From assembly GCF_003387475.1 (NCBI RefSeq), contig NZ_QUNO01000020.1:124001-188000 (forward strand): a DNA stretch of 64,000 nucleotides, in the 5' to 3' direction. Positions 50,379 through 58,717 of the stretch are shown one piece after another. Below the pieces are notes generated by a model. That model saw only the letters and a list, made by a program, of their open reading frames with translations. It was not told where the DNA came from and searched no databases. Made by a program: the position numbers and the translations under genes. This stretch comes from Kutzneria buriramensis (lineage in GTDB: Bacteria; Actinomycetota; Actinomycetes; Mycobacteriales; Pseudonocardiaceae). Numbering within the stretch: position 1 is the first letter of the stretch; every line of letters begins with the position of its first letter.

Positions 50379-52034
50379 TCAGCAGGTGCCGCTGGTGCAG
50401 GGGCGGCGGCTGAGGGCGTCGAAGAAGACGGCGCGGAAGGCGGCGCCGTCGAGGGCCTGGTAGGCCTTGCCGCCGGTGGCGGCGGCGATCTGGTTGAGGA
50501 CGTTCATGTCGGCGTCGGGGCCCAGGCCGATGCCGATGATCTCGATGGGGCGGGTGGGGTCGACCTCGGTGCGGAGCTTGGTGAGCAGGCTGTTGAGGTC
50601 GAGGCCGCCGGGGGTCTCGTTGCGGCCGTCGGTGATGAGGACCTCGGCGTTGACCTTGGTGGGGTCGTAGGTGCTGCGCAGCTCCTCGAAGCCGGACAGG
50701 GCGGTGTCGTACAGCGCGGTGCTGCCGCCGACGCGTCCGGGCAGGGTGAGGCCGGCCTGTTGCAGGGCCAGCCGCTGGGGCACGCCGTGGTCCAGGCCGC
50801 CGAGCGGTCCCAGCGGCACGAGTTCAGTGGTCTGCTGGGCGAAAGTCCACAGGCCGACGGCGGTGGTGTCGGGCATCAGCGACAGGCCGGCGAGCGCCCC
50901 GTCGCGGGCGACCTCGATGCGCTTCTGGTGGTCGGGCATGGGCTCGTTCATCGAACCGGAGGTGTCGATGATCGCCAGGGTCCGCCCGTCCAGGTGCACG
51001 ACGTTCCACGCCCGCATGACGGTGGTGACCTGGTCGGCGGTGGGGGCGGGCAGGATCGCCGGCGTCTGGGAGCGGACGCCGTCCTTGCCGCCCCACGAGG
51101 CGGAGGCGACGGCGTGCGGGTCGCGGAAGCCGGCGGCGGCGAAGACGCCCATGGAGCGGGCGGAGCGGAGCTCGTTCTCGAACGAGGTGGCCGCGGCGGC
51201 GACGGCCGAGGACTCGGTGTTGGTGGCGACGCGGACGACGGGGTAGTCGAACAGGACGCTGCCCTCGGCGGGGTAGACGGCGACGACCTTGGTGGTGGCC
51301 GACGCGTTGTGGGCGACGACCGACTGCTCGGTGGTGGTGAAGACGGCGCCGGGTTTGCCCTGCAGGACACCGAAAGCGGAGTCGACGCTGTCCACAGTGG
51401 AGCTGCGCAGCTTGAGCAGCGCGGAGATGAGCTGGGGCGGCGGGGTGCCGGTCGAGGCGGGGGAGAGCTGCTGGGCGAGGGCGAGCGTGGCGATGCCCTC
51501 GGTGTTGCTGAGCGGGTCGGCGATGGCGACGTCGCCGCCGACGAGCTGCTGCCAGCTGACCCGGGACGCCGGCCAGCCCATCTTGGCGGCCTGCTGCTGA
51601 CTGGTCGCGATGACCAGCGGCGAGGAGGCGAGCGACGAGTGCTCGAGCAGGTGCGGGGTGGGGCCGGTGATCTTGGATTCCAGCTGCTGGGCGGTCGGCA
51701 CCCACAGGCTGGAGTCGGGGATCCACAGCGCCGGCGGGTCGATCGGGTTGACGGGGAGGTCCTGCACGACCTGGGCGGCCTGCTCGCCGGCGACCTCCAC
51801 GGAGAAGCAGGGGCCGTCGGCCGCGCTGGGGTCGAAGGCCTCGGCGATGTTCCGCACGGGCGCGAGCATGGCGGGCGCGACGACTACACGGAGCGTGACG
51901 GACTGGCCGTGGCAGTGCGACGAGCGCACGGCGTTCGCCACGACCACGCCGGTGACAGCGAGGGAGGCGACCATGAGGGGGAGGAGGAACGGACGCAGCG
52001 GATGCCGCGAGTCGCGCGAGTGATGTGCCGCCAT
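50379..52034 (-). CDS. Substrate-binding and VWA domain-containing protein
   Basis: 551 residues from the ATG at 52034. An N-terminal signal anchor (about 14-34: LLPLMVASLAVTGVVVANAV) is followed by a periplasmic binding protein type 2 domain (about 45-330; VVVAPAMLAPVRNIAEAF, SLASSPLVIATS, VAIADPLSNTEG). A VWA domain (about 350-545) has an intact MIDAS start AIIDTSGSMNEP and GGSTALYDTALSGFEEL, and ends in ITDGRNETPGGL. Two Cys close the C-terminus. Proteins of this layout are surface-exposed in actinobacteria; the ligand and role are unknown. Confidence 0.88.
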   Translation of the reverse strand: MAAHHSRDSRHPLRPFLLPLMVASLAVTGVVVANAVRSSHCHGQSVTLRVVVAPAMLAPVRNIAEAFDPSAADGPCFSVEVAGEQAAQVVQDLPVNPIDPPALWIPDSSLWVPTAQQLESKITGPTPHLLEHSSLASSPLVIATSQQQAAKMGWPASRVSWQQLVGGDVAIADPLSNTEGIATLALAQQLSPASTGTPPPQLISALLKLRSSTVDSVDSAFGVLQGKPGAVFTTTEQSVVAHNASATTKVVAVYPAEGSVLFDYPVVRVATNTESSAVAAAATSFENELRSARSMGVFAAAGFRDPHAVASASWGGKDGVRSQTPAILPAPTADQVTTVMRAWNVVHLDGRTLAIIDTSGSMNEPMPDHQKRIEVARDGALAGLSLMPDTTAVGLWTFAQQTTELVPLGPLGGLDHGVPQRLALQQAGLTLPGRVGGSTALYDTALSGFEELRSTYDPTKVNAEVLITDGRNETPGGLDLNSLLTKLRTEVDPTRPIEIIGIGLGPDADMNVLNQIAAATGGKAYQALDGAAFRAVFFDALSRRPCTSGTC

Positions 52035-52109
52035 GGGGCGCGAGCACCTCCGACCGGACGATGGGACGTAGATCTCCACGCTCTGATACGCGGGGGAGCC
52101 CGCGAGGGT

Positions 52110-52781
52110 TCAACTCGTCATGACGGTGAACAGTGCTGCCGCGGCGTCAACGACATCGGTCCATCGTGGATCCTCCGAATACCGCTCATAACGCGCATCG
52201 GGCCCAAGGTCGCCGACCATTCGTTGCAATAGCGCCAAAACGGCCTCGAATGCGGCGGCCTCGAGATCGTTGCGCAGCACCTCGCCGGGCGTCAACCGGA
52301 GCAGTGTGTCCCATCGATAAATTCCGCCGTCCGCGAGGTTCTGGACCGCGCCGAGCAGTTCGAGGCGTTTGCGAGGTCGGCGCACCTCCGTCAGCCCGGT
52401 GCTGACCAGGTTCCACCGCTGCGCCACCTGCTCGGCCAGTTCCCGCGTGTCCCACAGCCACAGCTCGCGATCCCAGTGCTTCCACGGCCGCGTCAGCTCC
52501 CGATGAACCGCCGGGCTGTACACACCGCGTACCCGGAAATTGGTCAGATGGAACCTTTCGATCACGATGCGCACATACCGGCTCTGCCCGCGACCGCGGT
52601 GCCGCCCGATGACGAACACGCTGTCGCCGCCGTCGCCCCACTGCGGCGGTAACACCCACACCTTCGCTCCACCGGCGAAGTGCCGCAGCCCGCGACGGAC
52701 TTCCGCGTCCGGCCCGTAAGTCGTCTCCGCGGCCACGTTCGCGACCACGCACCATGTCAGCGCCCCGGGTGGTTCCTCCAT
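52110..52781 (-). CDS. Conserved-looking hypothetical protein, unrecognised
   Basis: 223 residues. I do not recognise a family. The sequence is mixed alpha/beta, Trp-rich in the middle (TRPWKHWDRELWLWDTRELA) and has KVWVLPPQWGDGGDSVFVIG and RYVRIVIERFHLTNFRVRGV segments. There are no signal peptide or membrane helices. Codon bias and composition are normal for the region and the start has neighbours on both sides without overlap, so it is probably a real gene. No operon partner is apparent. Confidence 0.7.
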   Translation of the reverse strand: MEEPPGALTWCVVANVAAETTYGPDAEVRRGLRHFAGGAKVWVLPPQWGDGGDSVFVIGRHRGRGQSRYVRIVIERFHLTNFRVRGVYSPAVHRELTRPWKHWDRELWLWDTRELAEQVAQRWNLVSTGLTEVRRPRKRLELLGAVQNLADGGIYRWDTLLRLTPGEVLRNDLEAAAFEAVLALLQRMVGDLGPDARYERYSEDPRWTDVVDAAAALFTVMTS

Positions 52782-52814
52782 GGCGCCAGTCTCACCGACG
52801 CCGGCAACCGGAAT

Positions 52815-53387
52815 TCAGGCGCGGAAGGCGGCGACCACCATGTCGGCCAGCCGGTCCACATAGTCCTCGGCCATCGGGCTGTGGATGGCGGTCAGCCGCC
52901 AGTACAGCGGGCCGGCGAGGAAGTCGAGGCACAGTTCGACATCGGTGTCGGCGGGCAGCTCGCCGCGGGCGATCGCCCGCGAGAGGAGGTCGGATGCCTT
53001 GGCGCGGCGGGGATCCCGGATGTTGGCGAGCAGCGCCTCGGCCAGCTCGCCGTTGCGGCTCCCCTCGGCCAGCAGGTCCGGGACGATCGTCCGGGCCAGC
53101 GGGTGCTCCAGTGCCGCCCGGGCGTTCACGAGGTAGGCGCGGACGTCGCCGCGGAGGCTGCCGGTGTCGGGGCTGTCGATCGCGGGCACGGCCACCGACG
53201 CGATCAGCTCGACGGCCATCCGCTGCTTGGACGGCCACCGCCGGTAGATCGCGGCCTTGCCGACGCCCGCGCGCTTGGCCACGGCGTCGACGGACAGCCG
53301 CCCGTACCCGGTCTCGGCCAGCTCCACGAAGAACGCCTCGCCGATCGCGTCGGTGACGTCGTCGCGCAGCGCCTTGCCCACGGTCAT
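52815..53387 (-). CDS. TetR family repressor
   Basis: 190 residues from the ATG at 53387. N-terminal HTH: LAETGYGRLSVDAVAKRAGV, AAIYRRWPSKQRMAVELI; the C-terminal domain is of the TetR_C_16-like helical type (ARTIVPDLLAEGSRNGELAE). It is divergent from an alpha/beta hydrolase gene, with ACGGAACG-type palindromes in the intergenic region, so autoregulation and control of the hydrolase are very likely. Confidence 0.9.
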   Translation of the reverse strand: MTVGKALRDDVTDAIGEAFFVELAETGYGRLSVDAVAKRAGVGKAAIYRRWPSKQRMAVELIASVAVPAIDSPDTGSLRGDVRAYLVNARAALEHPLARTIVPDLLAEGSRNGELAEALLANIRDPRRAKASDLLSRAIARGELPADTDVELCLDFLAGPLYWRLTAIHSPMAEDYVDRLADMVVAAFRA

Positions 53388-53402
53388 GGCACCGACGGTA
53401 GC

Positions 53403-53471
53403 ACGGAACGGAACGGTTGCGTCTCGCGACCCGTCGGGTCTATCGTACGGAACGTAACCGTTCCGTTCCGT
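53403..53471. promoter_or_regulatory. TetR operators: ACGGAACG/CGTTCCGT palindromes
   Basis: A 20-bp palindrome ACGGAACG-TAAC-CGTTCCGT lies at 53447-53466. In addition ACGGAACGGAACGGTT (53403-53418) is perfectly inverted at 53456-53471. All are between divergent tetR and hydrolase genes, giving two overlapping or looping operator sites. Confidence 0.75.
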
Positions 53472-53492
53472 TGGTTTGACGAGGTCAGAGCC

Positions 53493-54674
53493 ATGGAGTT
53501 CCTGTTCGAGGACGAGTCCTTCTCCTTCGAGGCGCTGCGCGCCGCCGGCTTCGCGAACTACGGCGGGGCCGATCTGGGCGAGGTCCTGACGACCGCGCGG
53601 GCCATTCCCGAGGGCGACGAGGCGGCGTGGCACCGCGAGTGGAAGGCCACCGCGGAGCGGGTGGAGGCGCTGGGGCGCGCCTCGCTCGCCGCCGGGCACA
53701 AGGTCAGCGCCCGCGAGGCGCTGCTGCGGGCGTCCAACTACTTCCGCACGGCCGAGTTCTACCGCCGCGACGACCCCAAGCACGACCCGGAGGTCATCGA
53801 GCTGTCGTCACGCTCCCGGGACGCCTTCGTCACCGCCGCCGAGCTGTTCGACTTCGGCTTCGAGCGGATCGACATCCCTTACGAGAACACGACCTTGCCC
53901 GGTTATCTGTACACAGTCGACGGTACGCGGCGGCCGACCGTCATCTACAACAGCGGCTACGACTCCACCCTGGAGGAGTCGTACTTCGCCATCGCCGCCG
54001 CGGCACTCGCCCGTGGCTACAACGTGCTCGCCTTCGACGGCCCCGGGCAGGGCGCCGCGCTGCGCAACCAGGGCCTGGTGTTCCGGCCGGACTGGGAAGC
54101 CGTCATCACGCCGGTGATCGACTTCGCCCTGACCCGGCCGGAGGTCGGCGTTGTCGCGCTGTTCGGCTACAGCCTCGGCGGCTACCTGGTCGCCCGCGCC
54201 GCGGCGTTCGACCAGCGCCCCGCCGCCGTGATCCTCGACGACGGCCTGTTCGACTTCTACGCCGCCATCCAGCACTCGCTGCCGCCGTTCATCACCCAGT
54301 GGATCGAGGAGGGCCGTGACGACGCGGTGGCGCCGGTGATGGCGATGCTGCGGGCGTTCAACACCCAGCTCCGGTGGGCGATGCGCAACGGCCAGTGGAC
54401 GATGGGCGTCGACTCGGACGCCGCGCTGGCGCGGGAGTTCCGCCGCTACACGCTCGACGGCGTCGCAGACCGGATCATCGCGCCGACCCTGGTGCTCGAC
54501 GCGGAGAACGACCAGTTCTTCAAGGGCCAGCCGGAGCAGGTCGCCAAGGCCCTGGCCAACGCCACGCTCGTCACGTTGCGCGAGGCCGAGGGCGCCGGCG
54601 AGCACTGCCACATGGGCGCGATGTCCCGCTCCCACCAGGTGATCTTCGACTGGCTGGACGAGACGCTGGCCTAG
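53493..54674 (+). CDS. Alpha/beta hydrolase of the FrsA/DHPON-hydrolase type
   Basis: 393 residues. The N-terminal helical cap (about 1-120, including YFRTAEFYRRDDPKHD) precedes the hydrolase fold: PTVIYNSGYDSTLEE, NVLAFDGPGQGAALRNQG, nucleophile elbow GYSLGGYL, acid in LVLDAENDQFF, and His in EGAGEHCHMGA. The layout matches C-C bond or ester hydrolases like 2,6-dihydroxypseudooxynicotine hydrolase. It is repressed, by inference, by the divergent TetR. Its stop overlaps the end of the SCO5389-like gene. Confidence 0.87.
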   Translation: MEFLFEDESFSFEALRAAGFANYGGADLGEVLTTARAIPEGDEAAWHREWKATAERVEALGRASLAAGHKVSAREALLRASNYFRTAEFYRRDDPKHDPEVIELSSRSRDAFVTAAELFDFGFERIDIPYENTTLPGYLYTVDGTRRPTVIYNSGYDSTLEESYFAIAAAALARGYNVLAFDGPGQGAALRNQGLVFRPDWEAVITPVIDFALTRPEVGVVALFGYSLGGYLVARAAAFDQRPAAVILDDGLFDFYAAIQHSLPPFITQWIEEGRDDAVAPVMAMLRAFNTQLRWAMRNGQWTMGVDSDAALAREFRRYTLDGVADRIIAPTLVLDAENDQFFKGQPEQVAKALANATLVTLREAEGAGEHCHMGAMSRSHQVIFDWLDETLA

Positions 54675-55057
54675 CAGTCCCGCAGTTCGGGGCTCTGGTT
54701 GAGCAACTGCCCGCGCGGCGACACGAACCGCCGGTAGCGCTGGCCGTCCACTGCGGACGGTCGGAACGCCGCCACCCGGTGGCAGTTCTGGAACGCCAGG
54801 GTCACGCCGAAGTGCCGTTCGAGGCCGCCGCGGATGGCGTCGGAGGCCAGCGCCCGCAGCAGCTGCCCCCGCTCGGCCTCGGTGGGCGGGGGCGTGGCGT
54901 CGTCGGCGAAGTCGCCGGAGCCGAGGTCCGCGACGACGCCGCTGATCACCTGCCAGGCGTAGGGCAGCGACTCGCGGACGCAGGCGACGAACTCCTCGTC
55001 GCTGACGTCGCCGTCGACGGCGCGGGCGAGCAGGGCGGGGGACACGTCCAGGGACAC
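54671..55057 (-). CDS. SCO5389-family protein
   Basis: 128 residues from a GTG at 55057 with GGAGG 5 nt upstream; the beginning VSLDVSPALLARAVDGDVSD and segments SLPYAWQVISGVVADL, QLLRALASDAIRGGLERHFG and RGQLLNQSPELRDC match a small actinobacterial family I know as SCO5389. The upstream in-frame ATG at 55117 would add 20 residues without a ribosome site. The function is unknown. It is divergent from the ATPase gene at 55132, an adjacency that may be functional. Confidence 0.8.
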   Translation of the reverse strand: MSLDVSPALLARAVDGDVSDEEFVACVRESLPYAWQVISGVVADLGSGDFADDATPPPTEAERGQLLRALASDAIRGGLERHFGVTLAFQNCHRVAAFRPSAVDGQRYRRFVSPRGQLLNQSPELRDC

Positions 55058-55131
55058 CAGAACCTCCGGGTGATCGTCGGGTGCTACCGTTCTACTGAAC
55101 ATCGAATTCATTATCAACAGGGGTCACCCGA

Positions 55132-56067
55132 ATGAAGATCGCCTTCGTCGGCAAGGGCGGCAGCGGCAAGACCACGCTGTCGGCCGTGTTCACCCGGCGG
55201 CTCGTCGCCGAGCGGGCGCCGGTGCTCGCCATCGACGCGGACATCAACCAGCACCTCGCGGCGGCGCTGGGCGCCACCGAGGAGGAGGTGCTCACGCTGC
55301 CCACGCTCAGCGCCCACCTGCCGCTGATCAAGGACTGGCTGCGCGGCAGCAACCCGCGCATCTCCTCGGCGGCCGAGATGATCAAGACGACGCCGCCCGG
55401 CGCCGGCTCGCGGCTGCTGGAAGTGGCGCAGGACAACCCGATCTACGCCGCCTGCGTGCGGGAGATCGACGGCGCGCGGCTGGCGCTGACCGGGCCGTTC
55501 ACCGACGACGACCTCGGTGTCGCCTGCTACCACTCCAAGGTCGGGGCGGCCGAGCTGCTGCTCAACCACCTCGTCGACGGGCCGGGGGAGTACGTGGTGG
55601 TGGACATGACCGCCGGCGCCGACTCCTTCGCCTCCGGGCTGTTCACCCGCTTCGACCTGACCGCGCTGGTCTGCGAGCCGACGCTGCGCAGCGTCGGCGT
55701 CTACCGGCAGTATCTGGGCTACGCCAAGGACTTCGGCATCCGGATCGCGGTGATCGGCAACAAGGTCTGCGACCAGGACGACCTGGACTTCCTGCGGGAC
55801 GAGGTCGGCGACAACCTGCTGTGCTGGCTCGGTCGCTCCTCGCACGTCCGGGCGGCTGAGCGCGGCCGGGTGCTGCCGGTTTCCGAGCTGGAGCCGGACA
55901 ATCTCGCCGCGCTCGACACGATCCGCGCCGAACTCGACGGCACGACCCGGGACTGGGCCGCCTACCAGCGTCAGGCCGTCGAGTTCCACCTGCGCAACGC
56001 CCGCGCCTGGGCCGGCGAGGACCTTGCGGCGCAGGTGGATCCGGACTTCATACCGTCAGCCAGATGA
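55132..56067 (+). CDS. CooC/MinD-like ATP-binding protein
   Basis: 311 residues. The N-terminus carries a deviant Walker A, FVGKGGSGKTTL (residues 5-16), then AIDADINQHL, a switch/Walker B region VVVDMTAGADSF, and LVCEPTLRSVGVY. This is the SIMIBI class that includes CooC, MinD and ParA. Similarity is greatest to CooC-type proteins, which insert metals into enzymes, but no CO dehydrogenase or hydrogenase is nearby. The partner may be the divergent SCO5389-like protein (inference). It overlaps uppP by 20 nt at its 3' end. Confidence 0.85.
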   Translation: MKIAFVGKGGSGKTTLSAVFTRRLVAERAPVLAIDADINQHLAAALGATEEEVLTLPTLSAHLPLIKDWLRGSNPRISSAAEMIKTTPPGAGSRLLEVAQDNPIYAACVREIDGARLALTGPFTDDDLGVACYHSKVGAAELLLNHLVDGPGEYVVVDMTAGADSFASGLFTRFDLTALVCEPTLRSVGVYRQYLGYAKDFGIRIAVIGNKVCDQDDLDFLRDEVGDNLLCWLGRSSHVRAAERGRVLPVSELEPDNLAALDTIRAELDGTTRDWAAYQRQAVEFHLRNARAWAGEDLAAQVDPDFIPSAR

Positions 56068-56914
56068 GGCTGGCCGTGCCGGCGATCGCGCAGTAGATCG
56101 CGAACGGCGTCAGCGTGCGGGTGTGGAAGTAGCGGGTGAGGAATCGGACCGCGAGGTAGGCGCTGACGAAGGAGGCGATGCTGCCGGCCAGCACCTGGCC
56201 GTGGATGCCGGCGCCGAGCGGGCCGAACAGGTCCGGAATCTTCAGCACGCCGGCGGCGAGGATCACCGGCGTGGCCAACAGGAAGGAGAACCGGGCGGCG
56301 TCCTCATGGGACAGTCCGCGCAGCAGGCCGGCGACCATGGCGACACCGGAGCGGCTGATTCCGGGCAGCAGCGCCAGAATCTGCGCCGCGCCGATCAGCG
56401 TGCCGCGCCCGATGGACATCTTGGCCAGCCGGGCGTCGGCGTCGGCCTCGTCGGTGGCCTCGGCCTTGCGGCGCAGCCGTTCGCCGACGAACAGCACGAC
56501 GCCGTTGGCGATCAGGAAGGCCGCCGCCGGGATCGGGCGGCCGAGCGTGGTGCGGAACAGGTGTTCCAGCAGCAGGCCGGCGACGCCGACCGGGATCGTG
56601 GCGATGATGATCAGCCAGGCCAGCCGCTCGTCGGGGGTCTGCATGCGGCGGTGGCGGATCGACGTGACGAAGCCGCCGATGATGCGGACCCAGTCCCGCC
56701 AGAAGAACAGCAGCAGCGCGGCCGCGGTCGCCACGTGCAGGCCGACGATGAACGCCAGGTACGGCGACTCGGGCGCGGAGACGTCGAGGTCCCGCGCCCA
56801 CTCGCCGCCGACCAGGGCCGGGATGAGCACCGAGTGGCCGAGGCTGGACACGGGGAACAGCTCGGTGACGCCCTGGAAGGCGCCGACCACGATCGCTTCG
56901 AGATAGGTCAGCAC
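56048..56914 (-). CDS. uppP: Undecaprenyl-diphosphatase (bacitracin resistance type)
   Basis: 288 residues, about eight membrane helices. Catalytic regions are intact: FQGVTELFPVSSLGH near residues 13-28 and LPGISRSGVAM around 183-193 (PGxSRSG). It recycles undecaprenyl pyrophosphate in peptidoglycan and wall polymer synthesis at the membrane. The ATG at 56914 lies 8 nt from the BlaI/MecI-like palindrome at 56923-56940, which suggests induction by cell-wall stress rather than constitutive expression. Confidence 0.93.
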   Translation of the reverse strand: MLTYLEAIVVGAFQGVTELFPVSSLGHSVLIPALVGGEWARDLDVSAPESPYLAFIVGLHVATAAALLLFFWRDWVRIIGGFVTSIRHRRMQTPDERLAWLIIIATIPVGVAGLLLEHLFRTTLGRPIPAAAFLIANGVVLFVGERLRRKAEATDEADADARLAKMSIGRGTLIGAAQILALLPGISRSGVAMVAGLLRGLSHEDAARFSFLLATPVILAAGVLKIPDLFGPLGAGIHGQVLAGSIASFVSAYLAVRFLTRYFHTRTLTPFAIYCAIAGTASLIWLTV

Positions 56915-56922
56915 AGGCTAGA

Positions 56923-56940
56923 TACTACAACGCTGTAGTA
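56923..56940. promoter_or_regulatory. BlaI/MecI-like operator upstream of uppP
   Basis: TACTACAACGCTGTAGTA is an 18-bp near-perfect palindrome with TACTACA/TGTAGTA arms, the form bound by BlaI/MecI-family repressors (TACA-N-TGTA cores). It starts 9 nt upstream of the uppP start codon. No blaI or blaR gene is in the window. Confidence 0.6.
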
Positions 56941-56980
56941 GGTCGCCGGCGCGTACCGTGGACACGGGAAGGAGTCGGCG

Positions 56981-57388
56981 ATGGCGGCCTGGCGCGATCT
57001 CGTCCGGTTCATCGAGCTCGAGTACGACGTGACCAGGAGGGAACCGGACGAGATCCGGGTGCGGCTGCACTACGGCGGCGAGGACGTCGACGACGGCGAG
57101 CGGACGCAGATCGTGGTGGTCGCCCGTGAGGACGTCGAGGGCCAGGACTGGGTGCAGATCGCCACCCCGTTCGCCCGGGCCGACGCCGTCGACGTGACCG
57201 GGGTGCTCGCCGAGATCGGCGCCACCACCGTGGTCGGCGGAGCCGTGATCATGGGCGACTACCTGGTGCTGCGGCACTCCCTGCCGCTGGTGAACCTGGA
57301 CATCAACGAGTTCACCGAGCCGCTGGAACTGATCGCCGGCTCCGCCGAACTGCTGGAGGAGCAGTTCACCGGGGACGACGACTACTGA
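56981..57388 (+). CDS. YbjN/CesT-like small domain protein
   Basis: 135 residues, acidic. The N-terminus WRDLVRFIELEYDVTRREPDE and core RTQIVVVAREDVEGQDWVQI and YLVLRHSLPLVNLDINEF look like the YbjN/type III chaperone-like alpha-beta fold of a family widespread in actinomycetes with no known function. The start ATG follows GGAAGGAG. It converges on the GNAT gene with a 7-nt overlap. Confidence 0.78.
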   Translation: MAAWRDLVRFIELEYDVTRREPDEIRVRLHYGGEDVDDGERTQIVVVAREDVEGQDWVQIATPFARADAVDVTGVLAEIGATTVVGGAVIMGDYLVLRHSLPLVNLDINEFTEPLELIAGSAELLEEQFTGDDDY

Positions 57389-57801
57389 CCGAGCTGCCAC
57401 CAGTAGCCGGCGTCGTCGTGCGGGGACGGCTCGCCGCCCATCGCCTCGTACAGGGCCTTCGCCGGGTGGTTGTCCTCGTCGGTGAACAGCCACATCCGAC
57501 GGTGGCGCTCGCGGATGGCCAGCTCGCGGAACGCGGTGAGCAGCGCGCGACCGACGCCCTTGCGTCGGGCGGTGGCGACGACTCCGATCTCGTAGAGCTG
57601 CACCTGCGAGTAGCCGGCAGCGTGGCGCTGGCGGAGTCCCCACACCCAGCCGATCACCTCGTCGCGGTCCACCGCGACGAAGGCGATGGACGCCGGGTCG
57701 GTGAGGAACGGCTCGTGGTTGTCGACGGCGACGCCTCGGAAGGTGCGGACGGCGGTGTCGAGCAGGGCATGGTCGCGGGCGGTCAGCTGCTGGATCCGCA
57801 T
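57382..57801 (-). CDS. GNAT N-acetyltransferase, AAC(3)-I-like
   Basis: 139 residues. Motif A is VQLYEIGVVATARRKGVGRALL, motif B RMWLFTDEDNHPAKALYEAMGG. The N-terminus has RDHALLDTAVRTF. The order and short length resemble aminoglycoside 3-N-acetyltransferase I-like proteins, but most such chromosomal homologues do not confer resistance. It is cytoplasmic and divergent from the hypothetical gene at 57851 by 49 nt. Confidence 0.82.
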   Translation of the reverse strand: MRIQQLTARDHALLDTAVRTFRGVAVDNHEPFLTDPASIAFVAVDRDEVIGWVWGLRQRHAAGYSQVQLYEIGVVATARRKGVGRALLTAFRELAIRERHRRMWLFTDEDNHPAKALYEAMGGEPSPHDDAGYWWQLGQ

Positions 57802-57850
57802 GCGGAAATTGTCGTGCTCGCAGCGAGTGCGGGCTGTCAGACTGCCGGCC

Positions 57851-58381
57851 GTGTCGAGTGAAGAGCCCTCCGAGCTGGACTATCTGCGGGAGATCGAGCG
57901 ACGGGTCCGGCGGGTGGTCGACGCGGCGTACGACGAGGGCTGGCTTTCCTACGAAGCGGAATCGGACGCATCGAAGTTGCAGCGAGCCGTGAATCTGCTG
58001 GCCCGCGCGGTGCGGCACGACCACTTCACCGGCGACGGATGCTGGGAAGAGGGGCGGCCGCTGATCAGGTTGGCGGGCGCGCGGATCGTGCGCCCGGAGC
58101 AGGACGACTACGAGCAGGAGTGCGACCGACTCGGGGTCGAGCCGCGGCCTGAGGGCTGGGCGCTGTGGCGTACGTGGGGTCTCGGCGGCAAGGTGCCGGT
58201 CACGCTGGTGGTCACCGCGGTCGACACCACCGAGGGTCTGCTCCGGAACTGGTCACGGGGCGTCGCGTCCAACCCGCTCGAGCCGCTGCCCTCCCAGATC
58301 GCGCAGGTGCACGAGGACTGGCTGCCGGGCGTGGTGTACTCCCCGGCGCAGGTTCGGAGGCTCGGCGGCCTCGGGACATAG
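57851..58381 (+). CDS. Hypothetical protein
   Basis: 176 residues from a GTG. I do not recognise a family. The protein is soluble, with helical N-terminus (LDYLREIERRVRRVVDAAYD) and a hydrophobic strand region VPVTLVVTAVDTTEGLLRNW. It lies 9 nt before the small acetyltransferase gene and is probably co-transcribed with it. Confidence 0.7.
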   Translation: MSSEEPSELDYLREIERRVRRVVDAAYDEGWLSYEAESDASKLQRAVNLLARAVRHDHFTGDGCWEEGRPLIRLAGARIVRPEQDDYEQECDRLGVEPRPEGWALWRTWGLGGKVPVTLVVTAVDTTEGLLRNWSRGVASNPLEPLPSQIAQVHEDWLPGVVYSPAQVRRLGGLGT

Positions 58382-58390
58382 GATCACCCC

Positions 58391-58717
58391 GTGACCGACA
58401 TCGACGTGCAGCGCAAGGACGACCGGTACGAGATCTGGGTCGACGGCAAGATCGCGGGCCTCGCCGCCTACGTGGACCGCGACGGGCAGCGGATCTTCAC
58501 GCACACGGAGATCAGCCGCTCGCACCGCGGCGAGGGACTGTCCACTGTGCTCATCGAGCGGGCGCTGGCCGACGCCGTGGCGGCGGGCAAGCGGATCGTG
58601 CCGGTGTGCCCGGCGGTGCTGGCGTACCTGGGCAAGCACGACGGGTTCGCCGACGTCACGGACCCGGTGACGGACGAGACGCTGGACTGGCTGGAGACGA
58701 AGTTCGAGAAGCGCTGA
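58391..58717 (+). CDS. Small GNAT (YjdJ/GCN5-related) acetyltransferase
   Basis: 108 residues from a GTG. The single-domain GNAT of the short type has IFTHTEISRSHRGEGLSTVL (acetyl-CoA loop) and RIVPVCPAVLAYLGKHDGF. Such proteins are common in actinomycetes and of unknown substrate. Its last 62 nt overlap the end of the TetR gene on the other strand. Confidence 0.85.
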   Translation: MTDIDVQRKDDRYEIWVDGKIAGLAAYVDRDGQRIFTHTEISRSHRGEGLSTVLIERALADAVAAGKRIVPVCPAVLAYLGKHDGFADVTDPVTDETLDWLETKFEKR

